A DNA stretch of 6,342 nucleotides from Clostridiaceae bacterium. Its GTDB lineage: Bacteria; Bacillota; Clostridia; Oscillospirales; Acutalibacteraceae. The notes under the pieces are model-generated. The model saw only the letters and a program-made list of their open reading frames with translations, made no database searches and was not told where the DNA came from. How positions within the stretch are numbered: the stretch's first letter is position 1; every line of letters begins with the position of its first letter. The position numbers were made by a program, and so were the translations under genes. This document shows positions 1-6,342 of the stretch, piece by piece. The stretch covers positions 1 through 6,342 of the forward strand of contig JAEDKI010000120.1 in assembly GCA_016295895.1 (NCBI GenBank), given 5' to 3'.

Positions 1-894
1 GCCGTTCCGTGCCTTCAAAGGCTTATTGACTGCGGGCATGAAATCAGCGGCGTTTTCACCCAGCCCGATAAACCCAAGGGTCGTCACGGAGTGCTGACTC
101 CGCCACCCGTTAAAGAGCTTGCGCTGAAAAACGGAATAAAAGTTTATCAGCCGACTAAAATGCGTGACGGAACAGCTCTCGAAATGCTCAAAGAAGCTTC
201 TCCTGAGCTTGTGATAGTTGTTGCTTACGGTAAAATTCTTCCAAAAGAAATTCTTGAATTCCCGAAATACGGCTGTATCAACATTCATGCTTCGTTGCTT
301 CCGAAGCTGAGGGGCGCCGCTCCCATTCAATGGTCTGTTATCAACGGCTTTGAAAAAACGGGCGTAACCTCTATGCAGATGGATGAGGGGCTTGACACGG
401 GAGATATGCTTCTGAGCGAAGAAATCGAAATCGGAGAAAATGAAACTTCGGGCGAACTGCATGACAGGCTTTCGCTTCTCGGCGCAGATGTGCTTGAAAA
501 AACAATATCAGCGCTTGAAAACGGCGAGCTTAAGCCGATTAAGCAGAATGAAGCCGAATTCACCTATGCGCCCATGCTCTCAAAGGAGCTTTCACCGATA
601 GATTGGAATCTCACCGCCCGAGAGGTGCATAATAAAATCAGAGGTCTTTCGCCGTGGCCGGGCGCAAGTGCGGTTCTGAACGGTAAGACCGTTAAAATAA
701 AAAGCAGTCTGCTTGCGCCGGAGACTGGTTCAAAACCCGGCGAAGTTGTTGTATCGGATAAACGCCTTGTTGTCTGCTGCGGTGATTTTAAATGTATTGA
801 GATTGTGATTATTCAGGCAGAGAATAAAAAAGCAATGGCTGCTGCGGATTTTATGAGAGGAAATCCGATTGATGCGGGTGCGATTTTTGAATAA
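1..894 (+). CDS. fmt: Methionyl-tRNA formyltransferase (5'-truncated by the window edge)
   Basis: This cytoplasmic enzyme transfers a formyl group from 10-formyltetrahydrofolate to Met-tRNA(fMet), producing the initiator tRNA for bacterial translation. The frame is open from base 1, giving 297 visible residues. The family normally begins with a short stretch ending GTPDF, so about 12 residues are missing and the full protein would be near 309, close to the 315 of E. coli. Visible residues 21-28 are QPDKPKGR. The catalytic Asn94 and His96 precede the signature SLLPKLRG (98-105), and the catalytic Asp132 lies in GLDTGD. The spacing from His to Asp (36) equals that in E. coli. From about residue 204 the C-terminal tRNA-binding OB-fold domain follows, with KIRGLSPWPGA at 212-222. 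The GTG at 91 is internal and not the start, because clear homology lies upstream of it. Def and priA would be expected just upstream. Identification is very secure. Confidence 0.97.
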   Translation, partial: AVPCLQRLIDCGHEISGVFTQPDKPKGRHGVLTPPPVKELALKNGIKVYQPTKMRDGTALEMLKEASPELVIVVAYGKILPKEILEFPKYGCINIHASLLPKLRGAAPIQWSVINGFEKTGVTSMQMDEGLDTGDMLLSEEIEIGENETSGELHDRLSLLGADVLEKTISALENGELKPIKQNEAEFTYAPMLSKELSPIDWNLTAREVHNKIRGLSPWPGASAVLNGKTVKIKSSLLAPETGSKPGEVVVSDKRLVVCCGDFKCIEIVIIQAENKKAMAAADFMRGNPIDAGAIFE

Positions 895-900
895 AAAAAG

Positions 901-907
901 AAAGGGG
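901..907 (+). promoter_or_regulatory. Ribosome binding site of the zinc metallopeptidase gene
   Basis: AAAGGGG lies 8 bases before the ATG at 916, inside the 21-base gap after the fmt stop. It supports that ATG as the start. The gap has no room for a terminator, which suggests co-transcription with fmt. Confidence 0.75.
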
Positions 908-915
908 AAGATATA

Positions 916-1614
916 ATGCCTTTTTACGGATTCTTTTATGACTATTGGTATTTTGTGCTTGTCATTCCCGCAATGATAATTGCAATGATTGCGCAATTCA
1001 AGGTTAAATCAACCTACAACAAGTTTTCAAAAGTCGGCAATTCAAGAAGAATTACAGGCGCTTATGCGGCTCAGGCTGTGCTGACTCATTACGGTATAAG
1101 CGATGTCAGAATAGAACAGGTGGCGGGAACCCTGAGCGATCATTATGATCCTCGCTCTAATGTTATCAGGCTTTCAACCGATGTTTATAACGGAACTTCA
1201 ATTGCCGCCGTCGGCGTTGCCTGCCATGAAGCGGGTCATGCCGCCCAGCATGCAGAAAATTATATTCCGATTAAGCTCAGAAATTCAATGATTCCTTTTT
1301 GCAATATCGGTTCCGCTCTCGGAATTCCGCTTGCATTAATCGGTTATTTTTTGGGCTTTGAGCCTCTGATAACAATCGGACTTTTTCTCTATGCCGCAAT
1401 CTTTATTTTTCAGGTTGTAACTCTGCCTGTTGAGTTTAACGCAAGCCGCAGAGCTATAAGAGTCATCGATGAAACAAATCTGCTTTACGGCGATGAACTC
1501 TCGGGAGCAAAAAAGGTTCTTGCCGCCGCTGCAATGACCTATGTTGCTTCAATGATTGTGGCTCTCGCAAACCTGCTTCGACTTATTTTGAGATTTAACA
1601 ACAGGAGAAACTGA
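916..1614 (+). CDS. YugP-family membrane zinc metallopeptidase
   Basis: This 232-residue integral membrane protein belongs to the YugP-type neutral zinc metallopeptidases (Pfam Zn_peptidase_2), whose substrate is not established to my knowledge. A hydrophobic segment at about residues 11-28 is the likely N-terminal membrane anchor. The family motif SDHYDPR is at 74-80. The zinc-binding HEAGH is at 104-108, giving two His ligands and the catalytic Glu. Glu173 in LPVEFNAS is the probable third ligand. Hydrophobic stretches at about 127-147, 150-170 and 202-226 are predicted membrane segments, so the active site lies close to the bilayer. The end is basic (RFNNRRN). The start is supported by a strong ribosome binding site. 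It sits 21 bases after fmt and 25 bases before rsmB, so it is probably part of the same transcript. Bacillus lacks it at this position, whereas clostridia often have it here (recalled, not checked). A role in membrane protein quality control is plausible but is inference. Confidence 0.92.
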   Translation: MPFYGFFYDYWYFVLVIPAMIIAMIAQFKVKSTYNKFSKVGNSRRITGAYAAQAVLTHYGISDVRIEQVAGTLSDHYDPRSNVIRLSTDVYNGTSIAAVGVACHEAGHAAQHAENYIPIKLRNSMIPFCNIGSALGIPLALIGYFLGFEPLITIGLFLYAAIFIFQVVTLPVEFNASRRAIRVIDETNLLYGDELSGAKKVLAAAAMTYVASMIVALANLLRLILRFNNRRN

Positions 1615-1622
1615 TTCTCTCC

Positions 1623-1629
1623 GAAAGGA
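1623..1629 (+). promoter_or_regulatory. Ribosome binding site of rsmB
   Basis: GAAAGGA lies 10 bases before the ATG at 1640, in the 25-base gap after the peptidase stop codon. It supports the chosen start. Confidence 0.7.
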
Positions 1630-1639
1630 TGCTGAATAT

Positions 1640-2977
1640 ATGAAAAGTGCCAGGCAAGTGGCTTTTGAAGCGCTTCTGAAGGTACAAAAAGACGGCGCTT
1701 ATTCAAATCTTGCCGTTGACAGTTTATTAAAAGATAACCCCGAGCTTGATGACAGAGACAAAGCTTTTGTCTGCAATGTCGTTTACGGAACTCTTGACAG
1801 GCTGATTCTGATTGATTATAACCTCAGCTTATATCTGAATCAGCCCGTCAGAAAGCTGAAGCCTGAGCTTCACACAATTCTGAGAATGGGAACATATCAG
1901 CTTTTATTCATGGACAAGGTGCCGTCAAGAGCGGCTGTTAATGAAAGCGTTAATCTTGCAAAGGTCAATAAGTCTTCATTTGCGGCTTCTCTTGTTAATG
2001 CAGTTCTCAGACGGGTTTCCGATAACGGTTTAAGACTTCCCGAGGGCGGAGAAAATGACATTGATTTTCTTGCAGTCAAATATTCCTGCCCCGAATGGCT
2101 TCTTTCTCTCTGGGTTGACGCTTACGGATTTGAAAATGCCGTTTCACTTGCGCAGAAGGCATTGGAGCCTCCTCCGATAGTTGTCAGAGCAAACACGCTT
2201 AAAACAACGGCGGACGAGCTTATCTGGAAGCTTGCCGAGGAGGGCGTTATCTCCGAAAAAACAAACGCCGCCGATGATGCGCTGATTTTAAGCAACACAG
2301 GTTCGGTTGATGAGCTTGAAGCTTATAAAAACGGTCTGTTTCATGCTCAGGATATCGCTTCTCAGCTTTGCTGCAAGGCTCTTGACCCTCAGGAGAATGA
2401 AACTGTTTTCGATTTATGCTCCGCTCCGGGCGGAAAGGCGTTCACCATAGCTGAAAAAATGAATAACACCGGCTGCGTCAGAGCCTTTGATGTTTATCAG
2501 TCAAGGGTTGAGCTTATAAAGCACGGTGCGGAACGCCTCGGTTTGACTAATGTTTATTCATATCTTTCAGACGCTTCCGTTTTTAATGAAAACTACGGAT
2601 TGGCTGACAGGATTCTTTGCGATGTGCCGTGCTCGGGGCTCGGAATCATCAGAAGAAAGCCCGAAATTCGCTTCAAAAAGCTCTCGGATATTGACAATTT
2701 GCCCGATTTGCAGTATCGTATATTGTGTAATGCCATTCGCTATTTGAAAGATGGCGGCAGACTTGTCTATTCAACCTGCACTCTGAATCCTAAAGAAAAT
2801 TCGGAGCTTTGTGACAGATTCCTCAACGAGCATCCCGATTTTTCCGCAATAAAGGTTCTTCCCGAAATACCGAGATTCAGCGATAATGAAGAAAATTATC
2901 TGACTCTTATGCCTCATATTCATTCAACCGACGGCTTCTTCATTGCCGCATTTTGCAAGGACGGAGGCACAAAATGA
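1640..2977 (+). CDS. rsmB: 16S rRNA (cytosine-967-C5)-methyltransferase RsmB
   Basis: RsmB (also called Sun/Fmu) methylates carbon 5 of C967 (E. coli numbering) in 16S rRNA, using S-adenosylmethionine. The protein is 445 residues, the usual size (429 in E. coli). Residues 1 to about 130 form the NusB-like RNA-binding domain, with VPSRAAVNESV at 94-104. A linker follows, and then the Rossmann-fold methyltransferase core. SAM-binding motif I is DLCSAPGGK (258-266). The motif IV cysteine is Cys331 in DVPCSGLG. The nucleophilic cysteine is Cys380 in YSTCT, which forms the covalent bond to C6 of the cytosine. The closing family motif HSTDGFF is at 428-434. The two-cysteine arrangement separates this family from DNA C5 methyltransferases. 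The gene is 25 bases after the peptidase gene, and its TGA overlaps the rlmN ATG. An RsmF-like or archaeal Nop2-like paralogue is less likely because of the NusB domain. Confidence 0.95.
   Translation: MKSARQVAFEALLKVQKDGAYSNLAVDSLLKDNPELDDRDKAFVCNVVYGTLDRLILIDYNLSLYLNQPVRKLKPELHTILRMGTYQLLFMDKVPSRAAVNESVNLAKVNKSSFAASLVNAVLRRVSDNGLRLPEGGENDIDFLAVKYSCPEWLLSLWVDAYGFENAVSLAQKALEPPPIVVRANTLKTTADELIWKLAEEGVISEKTNAADDALILSNTGSVDELEAYKNGLFHAQDIASQLCCKALDPQENETVFDLCSAPGGKAFTIAEKMNNTGCVRAFDVYQSRVELIKHGAERLGLTNVYSYLSDASVFNENYGLADRILCDVPCSGLGIIRRKPEIRFKKLSDIDNLPDLQYRILCNAIRYLKDGGRLVYSTCTLNPKENSELCDRFLNEHPDFSAIKVLPEIPRFSDNEENYLTLMPHIHSTDGFFIAAFCKDGGTK
2963..2967 (+). promoter_or_regulatory. Ribosome binding site that fixes the rlmN start
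   Basis: GGAGG, inside the last codons of rsmB, ends 6 bases before the ATG at 2974. This favours that ATG over the in-frame TTG at 2953, which would add seven residues (MQGRRHK) that are not typical of RlmN. Confidence 0.8.
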
Positions 2978-4020
2978 GCCTTGATATCCTCTCAATGACT
3001 CTTGAGGAGCTGACGGCGGAGTTTGAAGAAATGAAAATTCCGAAATTCCGTGCAAAGCAGGTTTATGAATGGCTTCATAAGCATCTTGCGGCGAATTATG
3101 ACGAGATGACAAATCTTCCGAAAGCCCTCAGAACCGAGTTAAACGAAAAATTACCGATTTACGGCTGCAAAATTGCAAAAAAGCAAGTTTCTCAGCTTGA
3201 TAAAACGGTTAAATATCTTTTTTCACTTCATGACGGCGATTATGTTGAAAGCGTTGTTATGAAATATAAATACGGCTACACTATCTGTGTTTCTTCACAG
3301 GTTGGCTGTAAGATGGGCTGTGCGTTTTGCGCTTCAACCCTCGGCGGATTCAAAAGATGCCTTTTGCCCGGCGAAATACTTTCTCAGCTCTACTGCGCTC
3401 AGCGAGATATCGGCGAAAGAATTTCGCATATCGTTCTCATGGGTATGGGCGAACCGCTTGACAATTTTGATAATGTCATGCGCTTTATCAGCCTTATTAC
3501 CGATGAAAAAGGGCTTAATATTTCAATGAGGAACATTTCTCTTTCAACCTGCGGAGTTGTTCCGAAAATCAAAGAGCTTCTTGACCGCAGACTTCAGCTT
3601 ACTTTATCGATTTCGCTTCACGCTCCGAATGATGAACTGAGAAGCAGAATCATGCCGATTAACCGAAGCTATCATGTTGATGAGCTTCTTTCGGTTTGCA
3701 GAAAATACGCCGCCGAAACTTCAAGAAGAATATCGTTTGAGTATGCCATGCTGTCGGGGGTCAATGATTCCGATGAATGCGCTTATGAGCTTGCCTCAAA
3801 GCTAAAAGGTATGCTCTGCCATGTAAACCTGATTCCCGTCAACGAGGTGGCGGAGAGTCCGTTTAAGCCAAGCTCACCGCAGCAGGTTGAAAGGTTTGTT
3901 GAGATTCTTTCCAAAAAAGGAATAAATGCAACCGTAAGACGAAAGCTCGGTTCAGATATCGACGCTTCGTGCGGTCAGCTTCGATTAAAAGAAAACAAAG
4001 TCCGAAACAAAGGGGGATGA
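2974..4020 (+). CDS. rlmN: Dual-specificity 23S rRNA (A2503-C2) / tRNA (A37-C2) methyltransferase RlmN, radical SAM
   Basis: RlmN is a radical SAM enzyme that methylates carbon 2 of A2503 in the peptidyl transferase centre of 23S rRNA; in E. coli it also methylates A37 of some tRNAs. The protein is 348 residues, slightly short of the Bacillus and E. coli enzymes (about 363 and 384). An N-terminal accessory domain covers roughly 1-95. The CxxxCxxC iron-sulfur site is Cys112, Cys116 and Cys119 in CKMGCAFC. Cys105 lies seven residues earlier in CVSSQVGC and corresponds to E. coli Cys118. The C-terminal Cys333 in SDIDASCGQL corresponds to the methyl-carrying Cys355. GMGEPLDNFDNV begins at 157. 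All mechanistic cysteines are present, so the enzyme should be active. Cfr, the related A2503-C8 resistance enzyme, shares this chemistry, but the chromosomal context and the RlmN-type ending favour RlmN. The start overlaps the rsmB stop by four bases (ATGA), suggesting translational coupling. Confidence 0.96.
   Translation: MSLDILSMTLEELTAEFEEMKIPKFRAKQVYEWLHKHLAANYDEMTNLPKALRTELNEKLPIYGCKIAKKQVSQLDKTVKYLFSLHDGDYVESVVMKYKYGYTICVSSQVGCKMGCAFCASTLGGFKRCLLPGEILSQLYCAQRDIGERISHIVLMGMGEPLDNFDNVMRFISLITDEKGLNISMRNISLSTCGVVPKIKELLDRRLQLTLSISLHAPNDELRSRIMPINRSYHVDELLSVCRKYAAETSRRISFEYAMLSGVNDSDECAYELASKLKGMLCHVNLIPVNEVAESPFKPSSPQQVERFVEILSKKGINATVRRKLGSDIDASCGQLRLKENKVRNKGG
4009..4016 (+). promoter_or_regulatory. 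Ribosome binding site that decides the prpC start
   Basis: AAAGGGGG overlaps the end of rlmN. It directly abuts the ATG at 4017, leaving no spacer, but lies 9 bases before the ATG at 4026. Normal spacing therefore favours 4026, which gives the MNIAARTDAG beginning expected for the family. Confidence 0.75.
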
Positions 4021-4025
4021 ATAGC

Positions 4026-4754
4026 ATGAATATTGCTGCAAGAACCGATGCGGGTCTTGTCAGAGACAATAACCAGGATTCTTATGCTGCCTGCGAGCTT
4101 GACGGCGGTGCGGTTTTGGCGGTTGTCTGTGACGGAATGGGTGGCGCAGCAGAGGGTGCTTTTGCAAGTTCGGAGGCTGTTAAGTCAATTAAGGAACAGG
4201 TTACCGAGCGATATTATTCGGGCATGAGCGATCTCTCGGTTAAAAGCTTGCTTATTTCCGCCCTTGAAAATGCAAACAAGCGGATTTACAGCCTTTCGCT
4301 AACCGATGAAAAGTACGAAGGCATGGGAACAACAGTCGTCGCGGCTGTGATAACGGAATCTTTTGTCTATGTTGCTCATGCGGGTGACAGCCGTGCTTAT
4401 AAGATCTCCTGTGGCGAATTGATTCAGCTGACAAGAGATCATTCCGTTGTTCAGCAGATGATTGAAAACGGCGAAATAACCGCCGAAGAAGCGGCGGATC
4501 ATCCGAGCAAACATATAATTACAAGAGCTTTGGGAGTTGACGGAGAGGTCAGGATTGACTTTTGCCAGGAGCCGTTCGGCGATGAAGATTATCTGATTCT
4601 TTGCTCCGACGGTTTGACCAACTACATAGAAACCGACAATATAATTGAACTTACCGGCGACGGATGCTTCCATGAATTCGCAAACAGGCTTGTTAACCTT
4701 GCGATTCAGAACGGCGGCGGAGACAACATAACTGTTGTTGCCGTCGGTCGGTAA
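4026..4754 (+). CDS. prpC: PPM-family Ser/Thr protein phosphatase (PrpC/Stp)
   Basis: This cytoplasmic metal-dependent (Mn/Mg) phosphatase is 242 residues long, the usual size, and is a single PP2C catalytic domain. It is the partner that reverses phosphorylation by the PASTA kinase encoded next door. All the expected motifs are present in order: RDNNQDS (13-19) with metal ligand Asp18; CDGMGG (35-40) with Asp36; GMGTT (99-103); AHAGDSRAY (117-125); LTRDHS (135-140); ITRALG (165-170); CSDGLTNY (193-200) with Asp195; and GGGDNIT (230-236) with Asp233. No membrane segment is visible. The gene starts 5 bases after rlmN, and prkC follows after 35 bases. The ATG at 4017 would add three residues but lacks ribosome binding site spacing. 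A GTG at 3969 would intrude far into rlmN and is rejected. The context makes PrpC/Stp more likely than an RsbU-type or SpoIIE-type phosphatase, which are in any case divergent in sequence. Confidence 0.96.
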   Translation: MNIAARTDAGLVRDNNQDSYAACELDGGAVLAVVCDGMGGAAEGAFASSEAVKSIKEQVTERYYSGMSDLSVKSLLISALENANKRIYSLSLTDEKYEGMGTTVVAAVITESFVYVAHAGDSRAYKISCGELIQLTRDHSVVQQMIENGEITAEEAADHPSKHIITRALGVDGEVRIDFCQEPFGDEDYLILCSDGLTNYIETDNIIELTGDGCFHEFANRLVNLAIQNGGGDNITVVAVGR

Positions 4755-4774
4755 GTAAATTTGACTTGTTATCT

Positions 4775-4781
4775 GAAAGGA
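4775..4781 (+). promoter_or_regulatory. Ribosome binding site of prkC
   Basis: GAAAGGA lies 8 bases before the ATG at 4790, within the 35-base prpC-prkC gap. It supports this start, which places the kinase domain about 13 residues into the protein, as is usual for the family. Confidence 0.75.
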
Positions 4782-4789
4782 TTGTTTAT

Positions 4790-6342
4790 ATGGATAATTA
4801 CACCGGCAAAAGACTTGACGGGAGATATGAAATTCAGGAAGTTATCGGCGTTGGAGGTATGGCTGTTGTTTATAAGGCTTACGACAACATCGATGACAGA
4901 ACCGTTGCCGTTAAAATTCTGAAAGAAGAATATCTTGCCAATGAAGAATTCCGCCGCAGATTCAAAAATGAATCAAAGGCGATAGCCGTGCTTTCTCACC
5001 CGAATATTGTTAAGGTTTTCAATGTCAGCTACGGCGACAGGCTTCAGTATATCGTCATGGAATATGTTGAGGGCATAACTCTCAAAGAATATATTGAGCA
5101 GCAGGGCAAGCTCGGCATTAAAGAAACCGTTCATTTCACGATGCAGATTCTCCGTGCTCTCCAGCATGCCCACGATAAAGGCATTGTTCACAGAGATATC
5201 AAGCCTCAGAACATAATGCTCCTTTCAAACGGCAACATCAAGGTTACGGATTTCGGCATTGCCAGATTCAGCTACAGTGACACCAAAACCATGACCGACA
5301 GCGCAATCGGCTCCGTGCATTATATCAGCCCCGAGCAGGCGAGGGGTGATACAACTGATGACAGAGCGGATATATATTCGGTAGGCGTTGTTATGTATGA
5401 GATGCTGACGGGTCAGCTTCCGTTCCAATCCGATAATTCCGTTTCGGTTGCTCTCATGCAGCTTCAGAATGATCCGAAAAGACCGAGAGAGATTAACAGC
5501 AGCATTCCCATAGGTCTTGAGCAGATTGTTATGCATGCAATGCAGAAAAACGCAAAAGACAGATATCAGTCTGCCGCTGAAATGCTTCTTGATATTGAAG
5601 AATTCAAGAGAAATCCGACCATCCGGTTCCAAAATGATTATTTTGTTGATACCGAACCCACCAAATATGTCTCAAACCGCAAGCCTGTGCCGACTGTTCC
5701 CGCACAGCCTAAGGTTAAAGCTCCCGTAAGGAATGCTCCCGATGTTTCAAACTATCAGGAGATTGACGGCTCTGAAGATGATGTGGATAGAAGGAGCGGC
5801 AAAGGCGGCATGATTGCCATTGGCGTTTCTATCGGAGTTCTCACTCTTGCAGTTATTGTCTTTGCTTTCCTTTATTTCTTTACTGATATTTTCAAGAGCG
5901 AAACTCTTGTTGTTCCTCAGTTTATCGGCAAGAATTATGAGCAGGAAATCAAGGGCAGTGACTATGAAAAAGATTTTAAATTCATCATTGACCCAATTTC
6001 AAACAGCGCTTATGAAAACGGCGCTGTCTGCGATCAGGAGCCGAGCAGCGGTCAGAAAGTCAGCAGAGATAACAATGTTATAACCCTTTCTGTTGTTAAC
6101 AACGCTCAGAAGGTTGTTGTTCCGGATGTTTACGGCTATCAGCATCAGCTCGCAGAGGATACTCTTAAGAGTAAGGGCTTTTCAGTTACTCTTTTACCGA
6201 TGCTCAGCATGACCGAGGAATTCGGAACGGTTATTAAGACCGAACCCGAACGCAACACCGAGGTCAGCATTGACACGGTTATCGTAATTTATTATGCAAG
6301 CGATGAGGATCTTGTTGAGGTTCCGAATGTATCGGATAAGGG
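4790..6342 (+). CDS. prkC: Transmembrane PASTA-domain Ser/Thr protein kinase (PrkC/Stk), 3'-truncated by the window edge
   Basis: This is a eukaryotic-type kinase that phosphorylates proteins on Thr/Ser in response to extracellular peptidoglycan or lipid II, and it regulates growth, cell wall synthesis and, in spore formers, germination. The frame is open to the window end, with 517 complete codons. The kinase domain covers about 13-275: glycine loop GVGGMAVVY (20-28), Lys42 in AVKIL, Glu61 of helix C, HRDIKPQN (134-141) with catalytic Asp136, and DFG (154-156). The activation segment runs to SPEQ (180-183) and holds Thr165, Thr167 and Thr169, the likely autophosphorylation sites. A proline- and charge-rich juxtamembrane linker (about 276-340) ends in basic RRSGKGG. 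One membrane helix lies at about 341-364, so the rest is outside. PASTA repeat 1 is about 372-437 and repeat 2 about 441-503. A third seems to begin at VEVPNV (509-514) and is cut off. The partner phosphatase is 35 bases upstream; rsgA would be expected downstream. Confidence 0.96.
   Translation, partial: MDNYTGKRLDGRYEIQEVIGVGGMAVVYKAYDNIDDRTVAVKILKEEYLANEEFRRRFKNESKAIAVLSHPNIVKVFNVSYGDRLQYIVMEYVEGITLKEYIEQQGKLGIKETVHFTMQILRALQHAHDKGIVHRDIKPQNIMLLSNGNIKVTDFGIARFSYSDTKTMTDSAIGSVHYISPEQARGDTTDDRADIYSVGVVMYEMLTGQLPFQSDNSVSVALMQLQNDPKRPREINSSIPIGLEQIVMHAMQKNAKDRYQSAAEMLLDIEEFKRNPTIRFQNDYFVDTEPTKYVSNRKPVPTVPAQPKVKAPVRNAPDVSNYQEIDGSEDDVDRRSGKGGMIAIGVSIGVLTLAVIVFAFLYFFTDIFKSETLVVPQFIGKNYEQEIKGSDYEKDFKFIIDPISNSAYENGAVCDQEPSSGQKVSRDNNVITLSVVNNAQKVVVPDVYGYQHQLAEDTLKSKGFSVTLLPMLSMTEEFGTVIKTEPERNTEVSIDTVIVIYYASDEDLVEVPNVSDK

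Noticed and set aside
91..93. GTG as the start codon of fmt
   Set aside because: Thirty upstream residues in the same open frame, including QPDKPKGR, match the Fmt N-terminal domain, so the gene begins to the left of the window.
1605..1619. Small inverted repeat GAGAA/TTCTC around the peptidase stop codon, considered as a terminator
   Set aside because: The stem is only 5 base pairs and AT-rich, with no T-run after it, and the rsmB ribosome binding site follows immediately.
2953..2955. TTG as the start of rlmN
   Set aside because: The strong GGAGG is correctly placed for the ATG at 2974, and the extra seven residues are only rsmB coding sequence read in another frame.
3969..3971. GTG as the start of prpC
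   Set aside because: It would overlap rlmN by more than 50 bases, including the essential RlmN Cys333 region, and would add a tail absent from this phosphatase family.
4299..4673. Open frame of 124 codons on the - strand opposite prpC
   Set aside because: It is antisense to the conserved phosphatase motifs, and its translation resembles no protein I recognise.
4761..4790. TTGACT followed by TTTATA as an internal promoter for prkC
   Set aside because: The -35 box is good (5 of 6 consensus positions), but the -10 match is poor and overlaps the ATG, so transcription would start after the ribosome binding site and start codon. It cannot serve prkC.
5225..5632. Open frame of 135 codons on the - strand opposite prkC
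   Set aside because: It lies wholly opposite the conserved kinase domain, has no recognisable domain, and is best explained as a shadow of codon bias.
1..6342. A mobile, defence or otherwise undescribed system
   Set aside because: All six genes are recognisable core housekeeping or signalling genes with intact motifs and uniform composition by eye. No unexplained stretch longer than 35 bases remains on the coding strand.

Overview
The window is a compact, single-strand stretch of bacterial core genome. All six genes read on the + strand and no gap between them exceeds 35 bp. No RNA gene, mobile element, CRISPR array, convincing promoter or terminator was seen. The gene order is fmt, a YugP-type zinc metallopeptidase, rsmB, rlmN, prpC/stp, prkC. 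This matches a conserved Firmicutes cluster: Bacillus has fmt-rsmB-rlmN-prpC-prkC, and the membrane peptidase between fmt and rsmB is, from recall, the clostridial arrangement. Moderate base composition by eye, strong AGG-type ribosome binding sites and the protein style suggest an anaerobic Clostridia member, possibly Oscillospiraceae/Ruminococcaceae. The family-level placement is inference.

Layout. 1-894 is Met-tRNA formyltransferase, missing about its first dozen residues at the left edge. 916-1614 is a membrane-embedded HEXXH peptidase. 1640-2977 is RsmB, the 16S rRNA cytosine-C5 methyltransferase. 2974-4020 is RlmN, the 23S rRNA/tRNA adenosine-C2 methyltransferase, whose start codon overlaps the rsmB stop as ATGA. 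4026-4754 is a PPM-type Ser/Thr phosphatase. 4790 to the right edge is a transmembrane PASTA-domain Ser/Thr kinase, cut within or just before its third PASTA repeat.

How the genes fit together. The left part serves translation: initiator tRNA formylation and rRNA methylation. The right part is a phosphatase-kinase pair that senses cell wall material and reversibly phosphorylates proteins on Thr/Ser. The tight spacing suggests one operon beginning upstream of the window, where priA and def usually lie, and continuing past it, where rsgA, rpe and thiN usually lie. Every gene has its expected catalytic motifs, and none looks broken or horizontally acquired. I found no undescribed system. The points most worth a second look are the uncharacterised peptidase, the choice of start codons, and the divergent PASTA repeats of the kinase.
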